Part shown: positions 15,729 to 24,045 of the stretch, one piece after another | Layout: every line of letters begins with the position of its first letter | How positions within the stretch are numbered: position 1 is the stretch's first letter | Origin: Candidatus Hodarchaeota archaeon | GTDB taxonomy: Archaea > Asgardarchaeota > Heimdallarchaeia > Hodarchaeales > Hodarchaeaceae | Direction: 5' to 3' | Length of the DNA stretch: 24,289 nt | NCBI GenBank assembly: GCA_016839665.1 | Contig: JAEOTU010000021.1 | Span: forward strand, 1 to 24,289 | Notes under the pieces: model-generated | Told to the model about the DNA's origin: nothing | Database searches by the model: none | Seen by the model: only the letters and a program-made list of their open reading frames with translations | Translations under genes and position numbers: made by a program

Positions 15729-17030
15729 TTATGGAAACTCATGAAATTGCTCACGTGAAATAATTTCTCCCTTCAAATTTTGTTTCATCAATTCTTTAAT
15801 TTCTTCAGATTTTTGATAGTTTCCAAGGAGATAAGCAAGTTTTATATAAGCAGTTTCAGGTAGAATGTTTGATACGGGGATAACACCCGCCCTCTGAAGT
15901 TGTCTCCCGTTTTCATAAACCATCATCCCTGTAAAACCATGTAAACACTGAGTGGTCATTACGATAATCATTCCCGTATCGATTGCTTCTTCTATTATTG
16001 GGATTAGATTCGAGGAAACGTGACCCAACCCAGTACCAGCGAGCACGATTCCTTTGTAACCAGTATCGACATAATGTTCTATCACCCCTGGTTGGATACC
16101 TGGATAATGATAAATCAGACCCACTCTTTTGTCAAATTTTTTAGATATTGAGAATCTCTTTTTTTCCTCCTCAACCATTTTAGGGAAATTTTCTTCATGA
16201 TCAAAGTAAAAAATCTTTCCGTTGATAATACGGCCTATTGGATTCTCACCAATGGTTTTAAATGTGTCTCTACGACTACTATGCATCTTTCGGACTCTGG
16301 TTCCTCTATGTATAACACATGAAGTATCTGACGATTCTTCATGCATTATAACCGCAATTCCGTTTTTAGCTTGAGAAGAAGACGCATATAGGACAGAATT
16401 ATACAAATTAAAGAAAGCATCCGATGAAGGACGATCAGAAGACCGCTGGGAACCAGTTATAACAATAGGGATAGGTGGATTTGTGATTGCAAATGAGAGA
16501 GCTGCAGCGGTAAAAGCCATTGTGTCCGTTCCATGTGTTAAAACAATCCCATTAGGCTCCTTATCATTGATTAAGGCCTCAAGTTTGGTTAAAATCTGAC
16601 CATAATGTTCAAAATCAATATTCTCTGAAAAAATATCGAACAATAACTGGGTTTCAATCCGAGCCAATTCTGCTATTTCAGGAAATGAATAAAATAGCTC
16701 ATCTGGAGTCAAAGCAGGAATCGTACCCCCTGTTTGATAATCTAAACGCGAAGCAATAGTGCCTCCGCAACCTAAAATCGGAATAAATGGTAAAATAGGT
16801 TTTAGGGCAATATCAATTTTTGGAACTCGGTACTCCCCTCTGATGTGACTGATTTTTTTGGTAGTAAGAGTTTCCCCGACACTAAATCCAATGTTATAAC
16901 CTGTTGATAATTTCAGACTGATAAAATTCGGATCAGCAAGTTCATTCCTAGGTAGGATCACTCCTTTTAACGAAAAACTATCTTTAGTAACCTCAATTTC
17001 ATCCCAAACCTCTAGACCTTGATTCTTCAA
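15729..17030 (-). CDS. gatD: Glu-tRNA(Gln) amidotransferase subunit D (asparaginase-like)
   Basis: GatD supplies ammonia from glutamine or asparagine for the archaeal GatDE complex, which converts Glu-tRNA(Gln) to Gln-tRNA(Gln). The asparaginase-type catalytic set is complete (numbered from TTG 17030): T91 in GCGGTIAS, T168-D169 in THGTDT, and K248 in RVRKMHSS. The SGSQRSSD-like stretch (TGSQRSSDRPSSDAFF, 192-207) and the glycine-rich AGTGLGHVS are also present. The N-terminal beta domain (about 1-70, with LKGVILPRNE and LSTGYNIGFS) is typical of GatD rather than plain asparaginase. It lies directly after gatE on the same strand. TTG 17030 is the first ordinary start, but homologous residues (GYRGSALIWL) continue upstream as far as the gatE stop, so the real protein is probably longer by about 16 residues; see findings. 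Confidence 0.94.
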   Translation of the reverse strand: MKNQGLEVWDEIEVTKDSFSLKGVILPRNELADPNFISLKLSTGYNIGFSVGETLTTKKISHIRGEYRVPKIDIALKPILPFIPILGCGGTIASRLDYQTGGTIPALTPDELFYSFPEIAELARIETQLLFDIFSENIDFEHYGQILTKLEALINDKEPNGIVLTHGTDTMAFTAAALSFAITNPPIPIVITGSQRSSDRPSSDAFFNLYNSVLYASSSQAKNGIAVIMHEESSDTSCVIHRGTRVRKMHSSRRDTFKTIGENPIGRIINGKIFYFDHEENFPKMVEEEKKRFSISKKFDKRVGLIYHYPGIQPGVIEHYVDTGYKGIVLAGTGLGHVSSNLIPIIEEAIDTGMIIVMTTQCLHGFTGMMVYENGRQLQRAGVIPVSNILPETAYIKLAYLLGNYQKSEEIKELMKQNLKGEIISREQFHEFP

Positions 17031-17096
17031 CCATATTAATGCAGAACCTCTATATCCAGCGTATTGATCTTTTACTATTTTAACTATCTCCTTTTC

Positions 17097-19028
17097 TTAC
17101 CGTGAAACTTTTTCTTTCAAGCGTTTCTGCAACATTTCACTCACAATCTTACCATCAATTTTCCCACGTGCTTTTTTCATCACTAATCCCATTAAAGGAG
17201 AGAAAGCGTTCATCCCACGTTCATTGACGAGGTTTCGAGATGAGATTAATATATCGGTGATTATTTGATCCAACTCTTCCTCAGACATCTCACCACCAAA
17301 CTCACTTACGATTTTGTCAAAGGATTTTGCAGGATGTTCCCCTAGATGTGTTAAGATTTCTGGAATTGCTTCTTTGGAAAATTTATTCTCTACCAGTGCC
17401 TCAAAAATTTTTATTAAATGATGATTTGTTATATTATCAATGTTAACTCCCTCTCTAGATATTGAAGTCAAAGTTTGAGAGATAGTTGTCAAAACTACCT
17501 TGATGGGAGCACCTTTTTGTATTAGTTCTTCAAAGATACCTGCCTTATCTTCATAGACCAGATCCTCTGCAATGGTGGTAGAAATAGAATATTTTCTGTT
17601 TAAACGCTGGATTTTCTTCCAGAATGGTTCAGGGAGAGTTTCTTCAATTTTTTTTACGCGCGCTAGTTCAATTGTGATTGGAGGGAGATCTGTGTCTGGA
17701 TAAAGTCTACTCCTTCCATGTAAATCCCGTGTAAAGGTAGAAATTCCTTCATCATTTACATGTCGTGTTTCCTGTGGAACACCATCAAAAGCAGCAAGTA
17801 TTCTTTCATGTGAAAAGGAAAGCGCCCGTTTTGCTTCCATTTCTTTTCCAATTACAAGAATGAAAGAATAATCCTTTCTTGGAGAAATTTTTGATAGTCT
17901 TTGAATTTCAGTCTCAGAAAAGTCATATTCCTTTAAATCTTCATCACTATGGATTATTCCTTTTAGATTTGTAAACGATTTCACACGATCAGACAGTTCT
18001 GTGCTAAAACGTTTCTTTGGCTGTAATTCTCGACCTAATAACCCTTTAAATCCCGCAACAGGAAGTAAGAAGATCATATCTTTACTTTGAAAAGCAGATT
18101 GAATGATTTTTGAGGAAGAGTTCGAAAAATGATCCGAAACATCGAAAATCTGAAGAGGAATGTCTTTCGGACGAATTCTGCGTTTTTGAAGTTCCTTTTT
18201 GATTGCCACTAATCCTTCTTGCCGCTGGATTTCAATATTAATAGCTAATGGGATTAATTGTAATAATTGTATCCCCTTTAGCTCCACACGATTTCCCTCC
18301 TTGATACTCACATTTAAATCCTGTCGAAGTGTACCCAATCCTTTACGAGCGATACCAGATGATTTGATTAACATTCCCAATGTTCGTGCCGCAGAGACTA
18401 CTTCAGTAGGAGAACTTAAGTTATGATGTGTAACAATCTCTATTAGGGGTATTCCTAGACGATCTAACTTGAAATAGATTTGATTTCCCTTTGTTCGTTC
18501 ATTATCCTTACGAGCAGCGTCTTCCTCAATGTAAATCCAAGTTATGGGTAATTTTTTTTCATCAATCACTGATTGGGCTTTTTTTATGTTTATATGCCCA
18601 TTATACCCTACAAGGGCTGTTCTTTGAAAACCACAGGGAACGGATCCATCTAGATAGTTCTTCCTGCAAACACTTGTCTCTTCGACAATATCACAATTCA
18701 TCATCTTTGCTAATTTAATACAACTGTAAAGTGCTTCATCATTGATTTGAAAAGGTGGAGTTTCATCTAATTCATATGTACAGATACTCTCAAAAACTTC
18801 ATAGAAAATCGTATGCCCTTTTTTAAACTCTACTAGCAGAGCAGGATCATAAACTCCCATTTCTCCTAATACAGGCCGAAACTTTCGTTGAACAATAGAT
18901 TGGGGTTCTTCTTGAGTTAAGACTGCGGGGCAATGACAGAACAGTTTCTTCTCTGAGGATAATTGTGCATGAATCTCTATTCCAGCTTTAAAACCTAAAG
19001 CTTCGTAATCATGGGTTTCATTCTTCAA
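17097..19028 (-). CDS. gatE: Glu-tRNA(Gln) amidotransferase subunit E (kinase/amidotransferase, GAD domain)
   Basis: GatE binds Glu-tRNA(Gln), phosphorylates the glutamyl group with ATP and passes ammonia from GatD to it. The GatB/GatE core shows GIEIHAQL (16-23), the RKNYLDGSVPCGFQRT stretch (122-137), EEDAAR (169-173), RQDLNVSI (235-242) and RVELKG (247-252). The AspRS-like GAD insertion that distinguishes GatE from GatB is present (about 295-410), followed by PDTDLPP and a helical plus YqeY-like tail (about 480-643) that recognises the tRNA. Length 643 is normal. The start is TTG 19028: no ATG or GTG lies between it and an in-frame TGA upstream, and the N-terminus matches the family (DYEALGFKAGIEIH). 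Its TAA is in the same frame as gatD. Confidence 0.95.
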   Translation of the reverse strand: MKNETHDYEALGFKAGIEIHAQLSSEKKLFCHCPAVLTQEEPQSIVQRKFRPVLGEMGVYDPALLVEFKKGHTIFYEVFESICTYELDETPPFQINDEALYSCIKLAKMMNCDIVEETSVCRKNYLDGSVPCGFQRTALVGYNGHINIKKAQSVIDEKKLPITWIYIEEDAARKDNERTKGNQIYFKLDRLGIPLIEIVTHHNLSSPTEVVSAARTLGMLIKSSGIARKGLGTLRQDLNVSIKEGNRVELKGIQLLQLIPLAINIEIQRQEGLVAIKKELQKRRIRPKDIPLQIFDVSDHFSNSSSKIIQSAFQSKDMIFLLPVAGFKGLLGRELQPKKRFSTELSDRVKSFTNLKGIIHSDEDLKEYDFSETEIQRLSKISPRKDYSFILVIGKEMEAKRALSFSHERILAAFDGVPQETRHVNDEGISTFTRDLHGRSRLYPDTDLPPITIELARVKKIEETLPEPFWKKIQRLNRKYSISTTIAEDLVYEDKAGIFEELIQKGAPIKVVLTTISQTLTSISREGVNIDNITNHHLIKIFEALVENKFSKEAIPEILTHLGEHPAKSFDKIVSEFGGEMSEEELDQIITDILISSRNLVNERGMNAFSPLMGLVMKKARGKIDGKIVSEMLQKRLKEKVSR

Positions 19029-19339
19029 TTTGAATTGCTTCCAATCACATATTGATTTTTGGTTTGTAACCTCAATTCAAAGGATCAGAACTACAGTTTT
19101 AACTCATAGTACTAAGTTTTATGTGTTCTAACGATACTTATGTGTTTAATCAAACTGAGTCATGATTATTTTTTTCTTAAGAATTGGTCTTAAGGCAATT
19201 TTAGATGATTATAGATTGATTTATATTTCATTTTGGTTTTAATGCTAAAGCAAGAAGTCTAAAAATCCCTTTTTCATTTCATTTAATAATTTAAATTCAT
19301 TAGAAACTCAACAATGATTCAGCTAAGAGGTTCAATCTT
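19029..19339. promoter_or_regulatory. Divergent promoter region between gatE and the nucleotidyltransferase
   Basis: This 311-base AT-rich gap contains no gene that I can support. It must hold promoters for both directions. Candidate elements are a TATA-like TAATTTAAAT (19287-19296) at a workable distance from ATG 19340, and an SD (AAGAGG, 19325-19330) 9 bases before that ATG. There is also an inverted repeat TTAAGA-ATTGG-TCTTAA (19177-19193) inside a T-rich stretch. No recognisable riboswitch or small RNA is visible. Confidence 0.4.
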
Positions 19340-20611
19340 ATGGAAGCATTAATTCTCACTGCTGGAAAAGGAACTCGTCTTTACCCATTTACCAAAACTC
19401 TTCCAAAACCACTATTTCCTGTCGCAGGAAAACCGCTGATTTGTCACATCCTAGATGTGCTTGAGAAAAAAGTTGATCGCGTGATTGTTGTCATAGGTTA
19501 TGAATCAAAACAAATTAAAGACACGATAGGCAAATTAGATTATTCTTTTGAAGTACAATGGGTCATTCAACAAGAACAGCTCGGAACTGGGAATGCGGTT
19601 AAAATTTGTGAACAGGAAATTAATGCTAGTCATTTTCTAATGATGTACGGGGATATTCTTACCACCCCCAAGGTTATCAAAGATATATTAACGATGGGAC
19701 AAATTAACGATCATTCAGAAGGAGTAATTGCGTCAAAGTCTGTGAGAAACCCTGAAAAGTACGGATGTCTTGAAATTAGGAATGGTTTTTTAGTTGAAAT
19801 TCGAGAAAAAGACCCAAATCCCCCTAGTAACCAGATAAATGCTGGAATAATGGTTTTACCTTCAACTATATTTGATTGCTTATCGAAAATTAGAAAATCT
19901 AGTAGAGGAGAAATTGAACTTACCGATGGTATAAACATGTTAATACAGAAAGAGACTCAATTGTCTGTTTATAATATTAAAGAACACTGGATTGACATTG
20001 GATATCCTTGGAATTTACTAGAGGCTAATGAACTTGCCATGCAATTTGTAGAATTTCCTTCAGAAAGAACTCTTCCTCTTGGTGTGACTATTGAGGGAGA
20101 GGTTAAAATTGCAGACAATGCAATCCTAAGGCCAGGTACATTCATTCAAGGGCCTGTTATTATCGATGAGAATGTAGTTGTAGGTCCAAATTGTTTTATT
20201 CGACCAGGAACTTATCTAGGCAAGAATGTCCGAGTTGGAAATGCTGTTGAAATTAAAAACAGTATAATTCTTAACGGTACAATTATTGGTCATCTTTCGT
20301 ATGTAGGTGATTCTATTATCGGAGAAAAGTGTAATTTTGGGGCAGGAACCAAGGTGGCAAATTTAAAACTAGAGGAAAGTGAAATTAAGATGAATATTCA
20401 GGGAGAAAGGATTTCCTCGGGAAGAAGAAAACTGGGGGTTTTTATGGGGAACAATGTTAAGACTGGTATCAATGTTTCTTTGATGCCTGGGATAATTATT
20501 GGCGAAAATTCACATGTGGGAGCTCATACTTTAGTAAACCAAGATGTTTCTCCAAATACTTTGATATATCACGATCCTAAGCAAGGATTAATTGAAAAAT
20601 CGCTTAAATGA
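19340..20611 (+). CDS. glmU: Bifunctional sugar-1-phosphate nucleotidylyltransferase / hexapeptide-repeat acyltransferase (GlmU-like)
   Basis: Makes nucleotide-activated sugars, probably UDP-GlcNAc or a related UDP/dTDP-sugar for glycans. The nucleotidyltransferase domain (about 1-235) has the signature LTAGKGTRLYPFTKTLPKP (6-24), a metal-binding YGDIL (103-107), substrate region EKYGCLE, and HWIDIGYPWNLLEANE with D218. The C-terminal half (about 240-415) is a left-handed beta-helix of hexapeptide repeats (GPVIIDENVVVGPNCFIRPG and similar turns), ending with the archaeal GlmU-type motif RRKLGVFMGNNVKTG. Length (423) matches archaeal bifunctional enzymes such as the Sulfolobus ST0452 type. Substrates cannot be fixed from sequence. 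ATG 19340 has a good SD; the stop is 3 bases before the radical SAM gene, so they are co-transcribed. The many sequons in the pilins upstream make a glycan pathway biologically plausible, without direct linkage. Confidence 0.88.
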   Translation: MEALILTAGKGTRLYPFTKTLPKPLFPVAGKPLICHILDVLEKKVDRVIVVIGYESKQIKDTIGKLDYSFEVQWVIQQEQLGTGNAVKICEQEINASHFLMMYGDILTTPKVIKDILTMGQINDHSEGVIASKSVRNPEKYGCLEIRNGFLVEIREKDPNPPSNQINAGIMVLPSTIFDCLSKIRKSSRGEIELTDGINMLIQKETQLSVYNIKEHWIDIGYPWNLLEANELAMQFVEFPSERTLPLGVTIEGEVKIADNAILRPGTFIQGPVIIDENVVVGPNCFIRPGTYLGKNVRVGNAVEIKNSIILNGTIIGHLSYVGDSIIGEKCNFGAGTKVANLKLEESEIKMNIQGERISSGRRKLGVFMGNNVKTGINVSLMPGIIIGENSHVGAHTLVNQDVSPNTLIYHDPKQGLIEKSLK

Positions 20612-20614
20612 ATC

Positions 20615-22102
20615 ATGGTACGGACGAACATGAGAAGATCTCGGTTAAAAGAGATAAATGCAATAAATAAACCTTCTCATGATACTCAATGGCGCATTGG
20701 ATTGGTCTATCCAAATTCATATGCCATAGGAATGTCAGGATTGTCAATTAAACTTTTGTATCATCTTCTGAATCAGCATCAAAATATTTTTACAGAACGA
20801 ATCTTTTTTTCTGCAGATCTACCTGGACCTCCAAGATCAATTGAAACAGGGAAAACACTAGCACAGTTTGATCTTCTGGCTTTTACCTTTCAATTTGAAC
20901 TTGACTATATTAATGCTATTAGAATGTTACTACGTTCAAATATACCTGCAAATAAGAACCACCGAACTTCAGATCACCCAATCTTGATTGCGGGAGGACC
21001 TGCGATCACTGCTAATCCTCAGCCTTTGCATGATATAGTCGATATTATTTTTCCTGGAGAGTTTGAACCAGTTTCTAACACATTTTTAGAGGCAATAATT
21101 ACAGGTAAATACCATGGTTTAACGGAATCGGTCCTAACTGTTCCAGGTTTTTATTCATCACAAGATCCTCCAGCACAGATAAAACCTATAATAACGTCGA
21201 ATCTAGATGAGGTTAACTATCCTTCTGCCCAAGTCCGACCAATCAGAGGATGGACAAAGAAAAAAGGGACACTAAGTGGTTATTTTCTTCAAGTTTCAAG
21301 AGGTTGTGCACACGGTTGTCACTTTTGTTTAATTGGGAAGATATTTCGTCCACTGAGAGAGAGATCTCTAGAAACACTGAAAAATCTAATAGACAAGGGA
21401 ACCATTAAAACCGACACCAACTTTTTTTCTCTCATTGGTTCTAGTGTAGCTGATTATTCTCAGATCAAGGAATTATTACAGTATTTTATCAATAGGAAAT
21501 TAAAATTCACCCTTCCAAGCATAAGAGTCGACTCAGGAAGAGATGTACTTGATATAATTAAACTCGCTGGACAAAAAAGTCTTAGTATTGCTCCGGAAAG
21601 TGCCTTGGAGGAGATTCGCTTTAAAATTGGGAAGAAATTTAGCAACTCACAAGTTTCCACGTTCGTTCAAAGAGCAGATCGAAATAATTTACGTGAGATA
21701 AAGCTGTATTTTATTCTCGGATTGAGTAATGACCCCGTCTCTGAGGCGCGTGAAATAGTCAGACTCATCAACAGCTTAACCACTCTCTCACCATCTGTCC
21801 AATTCAGTATCTCTGTCACTCCTCTAATCACAAAACGTGGTACAAAACTAGATCATAAATGTGTTAACTATCGAGATATCCAATTGGGATTTAATTACCT
21901 GAAAAAAAACCTTAGAAAAATAGTGCGATATAAGTCATTTCCAGTCCACTGGGCAGCAATACAAGCTATTCTCTCAACTGGAGGAAGTGAATTATCGTCT
22001 AAAATGATTGATGTTGCAGATAAAGGAGGTACATTTCAAAGCTGGAAAAAAACCTTAGCAGAAGAACCAAGTGACTACTATTTAAAGCACTATTGCCACT
22101 GA
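20615..22102 (+). CDS. Radical SAM protein with B12-binding-like N-terminal domain
   Basis: A 495-residue radical SAM enzyme of unknown substrate. The N-terminal part (about 25-190) resembles the cobalamin-binding-type Rossmann domain found ahead of many radical SAM cores: YPNSYAIGMSGLSIKLLYHL, LAFTFQFELDYINAIRML, then ILIAGGPAITANPQPL and IIFPGE. The radical SAM core starts near residue 220 with the cluster motif C231-AHG-C235-HF-C238 (RGCAHGCHFCLIGKIFRP), followed by typical SLIGSSVADYSQI and SLSIAPESALEEIRFKIGK segments. It resembles the archaeal B12-binding-type radical SAM proteins related to MiaB-like families. A canonical B12 ligand motif (DxHxxG) is not visible, so actual cobalamin binding is doubtful. 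ATG 20615 sits 3 bases after the upstream stop; ATG 20630 is an alternative. Co-transcription with the nucleotidyltransferase could mean a sugar or cofactor modification, but this is speculative. Confidence 0.85.
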   Translation: MVRTNMRRSRLKEINAINKPSHDTQWRIGLVYPNSYAIGMSGLSIKLLYHLLNQHQNIFTERIFFSADLPGPPRSIETGKTLAQFDLLAFTFQFELDYINAIRMLLRSNIPANKNHRTSDHPILIAGGPAITANPQPLHDIVDIIFPGEFEPVSNTFLEAIITGKYHGLTESVLTVPGFYSSQDPPAQIKPIITSNLDEVNYPSAQVRPIRGWTKKKGTLSGYFLQVSRGCAHGCHFCLIGKIFRPLRERSLETLKNLIDKGTIKTDTNFFSLIGSSVADYSQIKELLQYFINRKLKFTLPSIRVDSGRDVLDIIKLAGQKSLSIAPESALEEIRFKIGKKFSNSQVSTFVQRADRNNLREIKLYFILGLSNDPVSEAREIVRLINSLTTLSPSVQFSISVTPLITKRGTKLDHKCVNYRDIQLGFNYLKKNLRKIVRYKSFPVHWAAIQAILSTGGSELSSKMIDVADKGGTFQSWKKTLAEEPSDYYLKHYCH

Positions 22103-22146
22103 GTTTCATATTTGTAATTAAATTCAAAGAGAGGAGTGATAAATAG

Positions 22147-23883
22147 CTAACGGGGTTGAGATTCAATCATTGTCTTAGCGTCCCGAAGGTAGCGAAGAAC
22201 ATCTCGGATGTTTGTTATGGGAGAAATATTTGCACTACCAGCTCTAGTATCTCGAATGTTTTCCATCAATTTCTCTGCTAAACTCTGGAATCGTGGGATT
22301 GATTTTGATGAGGCTCCCGTGAGAGTTTCAAGGAGCTCTTCAGCTTCTTCGTCACGACCTTGTGCGGACAGTAAAATAGCTAAAAGACACTGTCCTTTGG
22401 ATCGATTTGGAACATCAACAACCTTCTCCAAATATTCATTAACCATTTTTTGTGCTTCTTGAAGTATCTTCGGATCCTCAGAAAGCCTATACTCATGCAG
22501 ATATCCCTCAGCTATTGTAATTAAAAGCGTTGGACGAAAATCAGAGCATTTTTCAACATTTTCCATTGCCCTCTTCAAGTGTTTCTTGGCTATACCAAGG
22601 TTAAAACGATTCAACTCGAATTTACCAGCGATATAATCAAAATATACTTTAGAACAATTTTTGAGATCAGTAGTATCAATTGAGTCCAGAATTTCTGGTA
22701 CTTCATCTAATCTATTTAGATCAATCAGTAGTTCAGCATATTTCAACTGAACAGCATATTTATGTTGTGAATCTTCCATTTCTGACTCTTTTATGATTGA
22801 AAGAGCTTTCTGAGCATGAGACAGCGCAAGATCATCTTGTGATTCTAGGAAGTAAACATATGCTAGACTAAATTCTACTTTTATTTGATAATTAGAGAAG
22901 CAAAAAATTTTAGTTTTCTCAAGAACGAATTGATAAGTTTCCTTTGCTTCTTTTAATTGACCTCGTTCAACAGAAAGCCAACCTTTTTGGATTAACGGAT
23001 ATATTAATAATCCACTCTCGGCATCTTTGTTCAGTGATGTTGCTAATGAGAAAGCTTTTGATAAATACTCAGAAGATTCTTTATACCTTGCCTTGGAGGC
23101 ATAATAATGTGTAAGATTGGTGTAGGCTATTATCAAACGATTATTAGCATTGATCGACTGAAATTGCTGAATTGCGTTTTCTAAACAATCCTCAAGCGAA
23201 TTATCTTTTTCCTTATGAGACATTAAGGTGTAAATTAACCCTGTATTCAAGGCATGTCGAGATTCTTGAGTTATTTTTAATGATTCAAGGAGATCTATCT
23301 GTTTCTCTTCAACTTCCTTCACAAATGCGAAAGCTTGCACAGGAGTAAACAGGTGCTGATATTTGGAATTAGAGTCTACCTTCTCAAAAACTCTTTTAAT
23401 TGTAAAATATGCTTTTTCAAATGTAACCATGTTATTAGAATTACTCAGTAAGAGAATGTATGGCATTCCAATATCAAGTAAGGCAGACCAATCCTCTTGA
23501 GATTCTAGTTGTGAAAATGCCTCTCCTATAATTTCGATCCCCTTTTCTGTATCTATGAACTCGGTGATACCTGCACCAATATAACATAGAAGCAAAGGAT
23601 CATTATGACTTTTTGCTTCTTGGATTAAAATTTCAGATTTCTCTGTAAAAAAATTCACGTCAGCCTGGATCCAGGCCAACTTCGAATATAATCCCCATAA
23701 TGCGGAAGGAGGTTGTTTTTCGCGTGCAAGAAGGTTTTGAACATGTTCAGACCAGTCATTTAACGTTAAAGCAGATTTTCTTTCTTGAGTCTTCGAAAAA
23801 CTATCTTGTAGCTTTACAATCCAATCATCATTGATTCTATCAGCAAAAACCGCCAATTCCGAGGGAAAATTGATAAGTTCCAT
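22147..23883 (-). CDS. Tetratricopeptide-repeat (TPR) protein
   Basis: A 578-residue, almost wholly helical, soluble protein built of TPR-like helix pairs. Recognisable units include LIIAYTNLTHYYASKARYKE, SGLLIYPLIQKGWLSVERGQ, VEFSLAYVYFLESQDDLALS, YAVQLKYAELLIDLNRLDEV and QCLLAILLSAQGRDEEAEEL. There is no signal peptide, membrane segment or enzymatic motif, and no DNA-binding domain is evident at the N-terminus. ATG 23883 is chosen; no strong SD is visible. It converges with the radical SAM gene across a 44-base gap and diverges from the GTPase gene. TPR proteins of this size act as protein-interaction scaffolds; the partner is unknown. Confidence 0.78.
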   Translation of the reverse strand: MELINFPSELAVFADRINDDWIVKLQDSFSKTQERKSALTLNDWSEHVQNLLAREKQPPSALWGLYSKLAWIQADVNFFTEKSEILIQEAKSHNDPLLLCYIGAGITEFIDTEKGIEIIGEAFSQLESQEDWSALLDIGMPYILLLSNSNNMVTFEKAYFTIKRVFEKVDSNSKYQHLFTPVQAFAFVKEVEEKQIDLLESLKITQESRHALNTGLIYTLMSHKEKDNSLEDCLENAIQQFQSINANNRLIIAYTNLTHYYASKARYKESSEYLSKAFSLATSLNKDAESGLLIYPLIQKGWLSVERGQLKEAKETYQFVLEKTKIFCFSNYQIKVEFSLAYVYFLESQDDLALSHAQKALSIIKESEMEDSQHKYAVQLKYAELLIDLNRLDEVPEILDSIDTTDLKNCSKVYFDYIAGKFELNRFNLGIAKKHLKRAMENVEKCSDFRPTLLITIAEGYLHEYRLSEDPKILQEAQKMVNEYLEKVVDVPNRSKGQCLLAILLSAQGRDEEAEELLETLTGASSKSIPRFQSLAEKLMENIRDTRAGSANISPITNIRDVLRYLRDAKTMIESQPR

Positions 23884-24045
23884 TTCAAACCCTATGGATG
23901 CAAATCAAAATGAAATGCTTATTGTTTTTGCGAAAAATTGAAAGGATTTAAAGTTTCATGTATTGACATATAGTGATCTTCTTTATTAATCTTCAAGCAT
24001 GGTTATAGGATTATTAACCCTTATATGTGAAAAGGAGATTAGAAA

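Noticed and set aside
19029..19339. A tRNA or small RNA gene in the gatE upstream gap
   Set aside because: No cloverleaf arms, no GGTTCRA-type T-loop and no stable stem set are visible.
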